NCBI RefSeq assembly: GCF_900108875.1
Contig: NZ_FNYJ01000001.1
Location: forward strand, 1,457,533-1,521,532
Direction: 5' to 3'
DNA: 64,000 nucleotides
Source of the DNA: Pseudomonas sp. NFR16
GTDB taxonomy: Bacteria > Pseudomonadota > Gammaproteobacteria > Pseudomonadales > Pseudomonadaceae
The translations under genes and the position numbers were made by a program. The notes below the pieces were generated by a model. That model ran no database searches. It was not told the origin of the DNA and saw nothing but the letters and a program-made list of their open reading frames with translations. The stretch's first letter is position 1, and the number at the start of each line of letters is the position of its first letter. Below are positions 58,501 through 64,000 of this stretch, piece after piece.

Positions 58501-59613
58501 TCAACGCTCCAGCAGGATCCGCAGCATGCGGCGCAACGGCTCGGCGGCGCCCCACAGCAGCTGATCGCCAACAGTGAACGCGCCCAGGTACTGCGAACCC
58601 ATGTTCAGCTTGCGCAGGCGGCCGACCGGAATGTTCAAGGTGCCGGTCACTGACGTCGGGCTCAGTTCCTGAATGCTCGCCTCACGGTTGTTCGGCACCA
58701 GTTTCACCCACGGGTTGTGCTGGCTGATCATGCCTTCGATGTCGGCGATCGGCACGTCTTTGTTCAGCTTGATGGTCAGCGCCTGGCTGTGGCAGCGCAT
58801 GGCGCCGATGCGCACGCAGATGCCGTCGACCGGGATCGGGCTCTTGAAACGACCGAGGATCTTGTTGGTCTCGGCCTGACCTTTCCACTCTTCGCGGCTC
58901 TGACCGTTCGGCAGCTCTTTGTCGATCCACGGGATCAGGCTGCCGGCCAGCGGCACGCCGAAGTTCTCGGTCGGGAAGCTGTCGCTGCGCATGGCTTCGG
59001 CGACCTTGCGGTCGATGTCCAGAATGGCGCTGGCGGGATTGGCCAGGTCATCGGCGACCGAGGCGTTGATGGTGCCCATCTGCTTGATCAGCTCACGCAT
59101 GTTCTGCGCGCCGGCGCCAGACGCCGCCTGATACGTCATGACGTTCATCCATTCGACCAGACCGGCTTCGAACAGCCCGCCCAGGCCCATCAGCATCAGG
59201 CTGACGGTGCAGTTGCCGCCGATGTAGTTCCTGGTGCCGGCGTCCAGCTGCTGGTCGATGACCTTGCGGTTGACCGGATCGAGGATGATCACGGCATCGT
59301 CCTGCATGCGCAGGGCCGAAGCGGCGTCGATCCAGTAACCTTGCCAGCCCGCCTCACGCAGTTTGGGGAAAACCTCGTGGGTGTAGTCGCCGCCCTGACA
59401 GGTCAGTACCACGTCCAGGGTCTTGAGCTCGTCGATGCTGTAGGCATCTTTCAACGGCGCAACATCCTTGCCCACCGATGGACCTTGTCCACCGACGTTG
59501 GAGGTGGTGAAAAAAACCGGCTCAATGAGATCGAAATCCTGCTCTTCCAGCATACGCTGCATGAGCACGGAACCAACCATACCGCGCCAACCGACCAGAC
59601 CTACACGTTTCAT
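58501..59613 (-). CDS. asd: Aspartate-semialdehyde dehydrogenase
   Basis: 370 residues. Reduces aspartyl phosphate to the semialdehyde for lysine, DAP, threonine and methionine synthesis, hence essential for peptidoglycan. [18 protein letters not shown] binds NADP, the active Cys is in [17 protein letters not shown], and the later catalytic His is in [16 protein letters not shown]. Length matches the Gram-negative (E. coli-like) class. It follows leuB on the same strand, as in other pseudomonads. Confidence 0.97.
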   Translation of the reverse strand: MKRVGLVGWRGMVGSVLMQRMLEEQDFDLIEPVFFTTSNVGGQGPSVGKDVAPLKDAYSIDELKTLDVVLTCQGGDYTHEVFPKLREAGWQGYWIDAASALRMQDDAVIILDPVNRKVIDQQLDAGTRNYIGGNCTVSLMLMGLGGLFEAGLVEWMNVMTYQAASGAGAQNMRELIKQMGTINASVADDLANPASAILDIDRKVAEAMRSDSFPTENFGVPLAGSLIPWIDKELPNGQSREEWKGQAETNKILGRFKSPIPVDGICVRIGAMRCHSQALTIKLNKDVPIADIEGMISQHNPWVKLVPNNREASIQELSPTSVTGTLNIPVGRLRKLNMGSQYLGAFTVGDQLLWGAAEPLRRMLRILLER

Positions 59614-59694
59614 CGCAACTACACCTTAATTAAAAGTGGGGCCCTTTCTGCACGGAGCCGTCAGGCTCGACATTGCAGTCACGGGCCCGAGATA

Positions 59695-60777
59695 TTACAG
59701 ATTGCGCAGCGCGGCGACTACGGCGTCGCCCATTTCCTGTGTACCGACCCTCACAGTGCCTTCAGACCAGATATCACCGGTGCGCAGACCCTGATCGAGA
59801 ACCAGGCTCACGGCCTTCTCGATGGCATCGGCCGCCGTGTGCTGATTGAAGCTGTAACGCAGCATCATCGACACCGACAGAATGGTCGCCAGCGGGTTGG
59901 CCACGCCTTTGCCGGCGATGTCGGGCGCCGAACCGTGGCAAGGCTCGTACATGCCCTTGTTGTTCGAATCCAGCGATGCCGACGGCAGCATGCCGATGGA
60001 TCCGGTGAGCATCGACGCTTCGTCGGACAGAATGTCGCCGAACATGTTGTCGGTGACCATCACGTCAAACTGCTTGGGTGCGCGGACCAGTTGCATCGCG
60101 GCGTTGTCCACGTACATGTGGCTCAGCTCGACGTCCGGATAATCCTTGGCGACCTGCTCGACCACTTCGCGCCACAGCTGGCTGGACGCCAGTACGTTGG
60201 CCTTGTCCACCGAGCAGAGTTTCTTGCCGCGCACCCGCGCCATGTCGAAACCGACGCGCGCAATCCGACGGATTTCGCTCTCGCTGTAGGGCAAGGTATC
60301 GTAAGACTGACGCTCGCCGTTTTCCAACTCGCGGGTGCCGCGCGGTACACCGAAATAGATACCGCCGGTCAGCTCGCGAACGATGAGGATGTCCAGGCCC
60401 GCAACGATCTCAGGCTTGAGGCTCGACGCATCGGCCAGTTGCGGATACAGGATGGCAGGACGCAGGTTGGCGAACAGACCCAGCTGAGAGCGGATTTTCA
60501 GCAGGCCACGTTCCGGACGGATATCGCGCTCGATGGCGTCCCACTTCGGTCCGCCCACCGCGCCCAGTAGCACGGCGTCGGCCGCACGGGCGCGATCCAG
60601 CGTTTCATCGGCCAGCGGCACACCGTGCTTGTCGATGGCCGCACCGCCGATGACGTCGTGGCTCAATTCAAAACCCAGCTGATACTTCTCATTGGCCAGC
60701 TCCAGCACCTTGACCGCTTCGGTCATGATTTCCGGACCAATGCCATCACCTGGGAGAATCAGAATCTGCTTGCTCAT
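59695..60777 (-). CDS. leuB: 3-isopropylmalate dehydrogenase
   Basis: 360 residues. Oxidative decarboxylation of 3-isopropylmalate to 2-ketoisocaproate. [49 protein letters not shown] and the metal-binding [24 protein letters not shown] region are present. The ATG at 60777 follows GAGGG; a 20-codon open extension is rejected. Separated from leuD by 138 bases of repeats and hairpins. Confidence 0.97.
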   Translation of the reverse strand: MSKQILILPGDGIGPEIMTEAVKVLELANEKYQLGFELSHDVIGGAAIDKHGVPLADETLDRARAADAVLLGAVGGPKWDAIERDIRPERGLLKIRSQLGLFANLRPAILYPQLADASSLKPEIVAGLDILIVRELTGGIYFGVPRGTRELENGERQSYDTLPYSESEIRRIARVGFDMARVRGKKLCSVDKANVLASSQLWREVVEQVAKDYPDVELSHMYVDNAAMQLVRAPKQFDVMVTDNMFGDILSDEASMLTGSIGMLPSASLDSNNKGMYEPCHGSAPDIAGKGVANPLATILSVSMMLRYSFNQHTAADAIEKAVSLVLDQGLRTGDIWSEGTVRVGTQEMGDAVVAALRNL

Positions 60778-60800
60778 AAAACCCTCGTTTCGAAATTGCG

Positions 60801-60824
60801 GTCGGCCTCTAGTGCGAGGCCGAC
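60801..60824. other. Hairpin just upstream of leuB
   Basis: GTCGGCCTC / GAGGCCGAC, nine-base perfect arms with a 6-base loop, about 24 bases before the leuB ATG. No T-run. It may affect leuB mRNA stability or translation. Confidence 0.55.
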
Positions 60825-60827
60825 TCG

Positions 60828-60898
60828 GAAGCTGCAAGTTTCAAGCGGCAAGCTGTAAGCAGAAGCCGCGCCGCGTTCCAACTTGCCGCTTGTCGCTG
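60828..60898. repeat. AGCTGCAAGC-family repeat in the leuD-leuB gap
   Basis: Left 60830-60861 closely matches 30116-30147; the right part CAACTTGCCGCTTGTCGCTG (60879-60898) is an imperfect inverted copy. Another member of the dispersed family. Confidence 0.7.
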
Positions 60899-60915
60899 AA
60901 AACGTTTACCTGCTT

Positions 60916-61554
60916 CTATCGGAACAACCACGGCTGGCTTGCACGATGCTTGTTCTCGAACGCCGAAATCGCCTCGCCATCGACCAGCGTCAGGCCGATG
61001 TCGTCCAGGCCGTTGAGCAGGCAATGCTTGCGGAACGCGTCGATCTCGAAGCGGTACACCTTGCCATCTTCACGGGTCACGGTCTGCGCCTGCAGGTCGA
61101 CGTTCAACTGATAACCTGGATTGGCTTCGACCACCTTGAACAGATCGTCCACATCGCTTTCGCTCAAAATGATCGGCAACAGGCCGTTCTTGAAGCTGTT
61201 GTTGAAGAAGATGTCGGCGTAGCTCGGCGCGATGATACTGCGAAAACCGTACTCCTCCAGCGCCCACGGGGCGTGCTCGCGGCTCGAGCCACAGCCGAAG
61301 TTCTCGCGGGCCAGCAAGACGCTGGCACCCTGATAACGCTCGGCGTTGAGCACGAAGTCAGGGTTCAGCGGACGCTTGGAGTTGTCCTGATAAGGCTGGC
61401 CGACGTCCAGGTAGCGCCACTCGTCGAAGAGGTTAGGGCCGAAACCGGTACGGCGAATCGACTTGAGAAACTGCTTGGGAATGATCTGGTCGGTGTCGAC
61501 ATTGGCGCGATCCAGTGGAGCGACCAGGCCGGTGTGTTGGGTAAAAGGCTTCAT
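60916..61554 (-). CDS. leuD: 3-isopropylmalate dehydratase small subunit
   Basis: 212 residues, the swivel domain of isopropylmalate isomerase. [38 protein letters not shown] and [18 protein letters not shown] are family marks. It pairs with LeuC, whose gene ends 10 bases before its ATG. Confidence 0.97.
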   Translation of the reverse strand: MKPFTQHTGLVAPLDRANVDTDQIIPKQFLKSIRRTGFGPNLFDEWRYLDVGQPYQDNSKRPLNPDFVLNAERYQGASVLLARENFGCGSSREHAPWALEEYGFRSIIAPSYADIFFNNSFKNGLLPIILSESDVDDLFKVVEANPGYQLNVDLQAQTVTREDGKVYRFEIDAFRKHCLLNGLDDIGLTLVDGEAISAFENKHRASQPWLFR

Positions 61555-61564
61555 GGGAGGCTCC

Positions 61565-62989
61565 TTATTGCTGGCTCATGGTGCGAACGTCGACAAAACG
61601 GCCGTTGACTGCCGCTGCCGCCGCCATTGCCGGGCTGACCAGATGAGTACGACCACCGGCACCCTGACGGCCTTCGAAGTTGCGGTTGGACGTCGAGGCG
61701 CAATGCTCGCCGCTTTCCAGCCGGTCCGGGTTCATCGCCAGACACATCGAGCAGCCTGGCTCACGCCATTCGAAACCGGCTTCGATGAAGATCTTGTCCA
61801 GACCTTCCTTCTCGGCCTGTTCCTTGACCAGCCCCGAGCCCGGCACCACCATTGCCTGCTTGATCGTCGACGCCACTTTGCGGCCTTTGGCGATCTCTGC
61901 AGCCGCGCGCAGGTCTTCAATCCGCGAGTTGGTGCAGGAGCCGATGAAGACGCGATCGAGCTGAATGTCGGTGATCGCCTGATTGGCCTGCAGCCCCATG
62001 TACTTCAGTGCGCGCTCGATGGAGCCACGCTTGACCAGATCCGTTTCCTGCGCAGGATCGGGAACATTCTGATCGACGGCCAGAACCATTTCCGGCGACG
62101 TGCCCCAGCTCACCTGCGGTTTGATCTGAGCGGCGTCGAGCTCGACGACGGTGTCGAACACGGCGTCGGCGTCGGACACCAGATCCTTCCAGGCTTCAAC
62201 CGCCAAGTCCCACTGCTCGCCTTTCGGTGCGAATGGACGACCCTTGACGTAGGCAACGGTCTTCTCGTCGGTCGCCACCAGACCCACGCGGGCGCCCGCT
62301 TCGATGGACATGTTGCAGATGGTCATGCGGCCTTCGACGGACAGGTCGCGGATTGCGCTGCCAGCGAACTCGATGGCGTGACCGTTACCGCCAGCGGTGC
62401 CGATCTTGCCGATGATCGCCAGCACGATGTCTTTGGCCGTGACGCCGAACGGCAGCTTGCCCTCGACTTTCACCAGCATGTTTTTCATTTTCTTGGCGAC
62501 CAGACACTGCGTCGCGAGCACGTGCTCGACTTCAGAGGTGCCGATGCCGTGGGCCAGCGCACCGAAGGCGCCGTGAGTCGAGGTGTGCGAGTCGCCGCAG
62601 ACGACGGTCATGCCCGGCAAGGTTGCGCCCTGCTCCGGGCCGATCACGTGAACGATCCCCTGGCGCACGTCGTTCATCTTGAATTCGGTGATGCCGTACT
62701 CGTCGCAGTTGTCGTCCAGCGTCTTGACCTGCAGGCGTGACACCTGATCGACGATGGCATCCACGCCGTCCTTGCGGTCAGGCGTGGTCGGCACGTTGTG
62801 GTCAACGGTGGCGACGTTGGCGTCGATACGCCATGGTTTGCGGCCCGCCAGACGCAAGCCCTCGAACGCCTGGGGCGAGGTCACTTCGTGAATGATGTGA
62901 CGATCGATATAAAGCAGCGCCGAGCCATCGTCGCGCTGCTTGACCAAATGCGAATCCCAGAGCTTGTCGTAAAGCGTTTTGCCGGCCAT
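61565..62989 (-). CDS. leuC: 3-isopropylmalate dehydratase large subunit
   Basis: 474 residues, aconitase family with a [4Fe-4S] cluster. Ligands are in [24 protein letters not shown], [13 protein letters not shown] and [11 protein letters not shown]. It isomerises 2- to 3-isopropylmalate with LeuD. First gene of leuC-leuD-leuB-asd, divergent from a LysR regulator; the 156-base gap is AT-rich near 63080-63120. Confidence 0.98.
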   Translation of the reverse strand: MAGKTLYDKLWDSHLVKQRDDGSALLYIDRHIIHEVTSPQAFEGLRLAGRKPWRIDANVATVDHNVPTTPDRKDGVDAIVDQVSRLQVKTLDDNCDEYGITEFKMNDVRQGIVHVIGPEQGATLPGMTVVCGDSHTSTHGAFGALAHGIGTSEVEHVLATQCLVAKKMKNMLVKVEGKLPFGVTAKDIVLAIIGKIGTAGGNGHAIEFAGSAIRDLSVEGRMTICNMSIEAGARVGLVATDEKTVAYVKGRPFAPKGEQWDLAVEAWKDLVSDADAVFDTVVELDAAQIKPQVSWGTSPEMVLAVDQNVPDPAQETDLVKRGSIERALKYMGLQANQAITDIQLDRVFIGSCTNSRIEDLRAAAEIAKGRKVASTIKQAMVVPGSGLVKEQAEKEGLDKIFIEAGFEWREPGCSMCLAMNPDRLESGEHCASTSNRNFEGRQGAGGRTHLVSPAMAAAAAVNGRFVDVRTMSQQ

Positions 62990-63145
62990 CAGACGGTTTC
63001 CTCATCAGCTTGTTTCTATGCCCTGGGCTGCGACATCACGGTGATGCCCTAAAACCCTTTGGCTTGTGGGGAAGATGCTATGGAATATGCTTAAATAACT
63101 CAAATTCATATTTTTCATGCTTTGGATAACCAACAGGAATTCGAG

Positions 63146-64000
63146 ATGGACTTGGCGAACCTCAATGCCTATATCGCGATCGCCGAGACCGGCAGCTTCT
63201 CTGCCGCGGGCGAGCGCTTGCACCTGACACAGCCTGCTGTCAGCAAACGTATCGCGGGCCTTGAGCAACAACTTGACGTGCGCCTGTTCGACCGGCTGGG
63301 TCGCGAGGTCAGCCTGACCGAGGCCGGTCGCGCCCTGCTGCCACGGGCTTATCAGATCCGCAATGTGCTGGACGACACGCGTCGCGCGCTGACCAACCTC
63401 ACTGGAGAGGTCACCGGCCGGCTGACTCTGGCCACCAGCCACCACATCGGCCTGCACCGGCTGCCTTCTTTATTGAGGGCGTTTACGCGGACCTATCCGG
63501 ATGTGGCGCTGGACATCCAGTTTCTTGACTCGGAAGTGGCCTACGAAGAAATCCTCCACGGTCGCGCGGAACTGGCCGTCATCACCCTCGCGCCCGAGCC
63601 GCACTCGCTGATCAAGGCAGTGATGGTCTGGGATGACCCGCTGGACTTTGTCTCCGCGCCCGAGCATCCCCTTGCCAGCACTGCGTCGGTGACCCTGGCG
63701 GACATCGCCAGCTACCCGGCGGTGTTTCCGGGCGGCAACACCTTCACCCATCACATCGTCAGCGACCTGTGCGAAGCACAGGGGCTCAAGCCGAACATCG
63801 CGATGAGCACCAACTATATGGAGACGATCAAGATGATGGTCTCGATCGGGCTGGCCTGGAGCGTGTTGCCCAGAACCATGCTCGACGAACAGGTCACGCG
63901 CATTCCTCTGCCGGGCATACAGCTGCGCCGCCAGCTAGGCTACATTGTCCACACGGAACGCACGCTGTCGAACGCCGCCCGGGCGTTCATGGCGTTGCTG
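63146..64000 (+). CDS. LysR-family regulator (C-terminus cut by window edge)
   Basis: 285 codons visible. An N-terminal winged helix (LNAYIAIAETGSFSAAGERLHLTQPAVSKRIAGLEQQLDVRLFDR) and the first part of the periplasmic-binding-like effector domain (LTLATSHHIGLHRLPSLLRAF, YMETIKMMVSIGLAWSVLPR) are present; probably only some 5-20 residues are missing. Divergent from leuC, as with PA3122 beside leuC in P. aeruginosa, so it likely controls the leu genes. AGGA lies before the ATG. Confidence 0.93.
   Translation, partial: MDLANLNAYIAIAETGSFSAAGERLHLTQPAVSKRIAGLEQQLDVRLFDRLGREVSLTEAGRALLPRAYQIRNVLDDTRRALTNLTGEVTGRLTLATSHHIGLHRLPSLLRAFTRTYPDVALDIQFLDSEVAYEEILHGRAELAVITLAPEPHSLIKAVMVWDDPLDFVSAPEHPLASTASVTLADIASYPAVFPGGNTFTHHIVSDLCEAQGLKPNIAMSTNYMETIKMMVSIGLAWSVLPRTMLDEQVTRIPLPGIQLRRQLGYIVHTERTLSNAARAFMALL

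Overview
The window is ordinary, densely coded chromosome of a GC-rich gammaproteobacterium, almost certainly a Pseudomonas. The evidence is gene content and order: a gltA / sdhCDAB-sucAB-lpd-sucCD block, brnQ, htpG, a chemoreceptor next to fabB-fabA and a hybrid kinase next to gpsA, and kdpFAB all occur in a similar relative order in P. aeruginosa PAO1 (from memory, roughly PA1580-PA1635). REP-type repeats of the GTAGGAG...GCGGGCAAGC kind, typical of the P. syringae / P. putida / P. fluorescens groups, sit between genes. I cannot name the species. No rRNA, tRNA, CRISPR array, prophage or insertion sequence was seen.

Layout. 1-3.5 kb: start of the high-affinity K+ pump operon kdpFAB (minus strand, kdpB cut by the window edge) with a likely KdpE box. 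3.6-4.3 kb: a 280-bp tandem repeat built from REP sequences. 4.4-7.3 kb: an OmpR/EnvZ-type two-component pair, then a protein with six EF-hands. 7.3-14.2 kb: AI-2E family permease, DUF4892 protein, two alpha/beta hydrolases, an unknown 139-residue protein behind a CTGT-N8-ACAG palindrome, a hotdog thioesterase, sixA, a DUF4389 protein and gpsA. 14.5-20.1 kb: hybrid histidine kinase, fabA-fabB (unsaturated fatty acid synthesis), chemoreceptor. 20.3-26.0 kb: pirin, dienelactone hydrolase, htpG with a sigma-32-like promoter, a small lipoprotein, brnQ.

26.4-39.6 kb is the TCA core: sdhCDAB-sucAB-lpd-sucCD on the minus strand, divergent from gltA, with good sigma-70 promoters for both sides. 39.6-45.1 kb holds a START-domain protein, a cysteine-cluster protein, lipoproteins, a MocR-type regulator and an OmpA/DUF4398/solute-binding-protein unit. 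45.3-49.1 kb is the electron-transfer flavoprotein system: etfBA divergent from the ETF-quinone oxidoreductase gene, whose promoter carries a PsrA-like box. This feeds electrons from acyl-CoA dehydrogenases to quinone, beside the succinate dehydrogenase that does the same from the TCA cycle.

49.2-51.4 kb: an AraC regulator divergent from a zinc alcohol dehydrogenase. 51.5-56.8 kb: a D-galactonate catabolic cluster (kinase, aldolase, dehydratase, MFS transporter, IclR regulator, in transcription order) with a palindrome at its promoter. 57.2-58.4 kb: a membrane acyltransferase with an atypical active-site motif. 58.5-64 kb: leucine and aspartate-family synthesis (leuC, leuD, leuB, asd) and a divergent LysR regulator running off the right edge.

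I found no clearly new multi-gene system. The best leads are small: the 139-residue protein under a LexA-like palindrome, the REP tandem array, the six-EF-hand protein beside a two-component system, an unexplained 200-bp element between brnQ and sucD, and several candidate operators.
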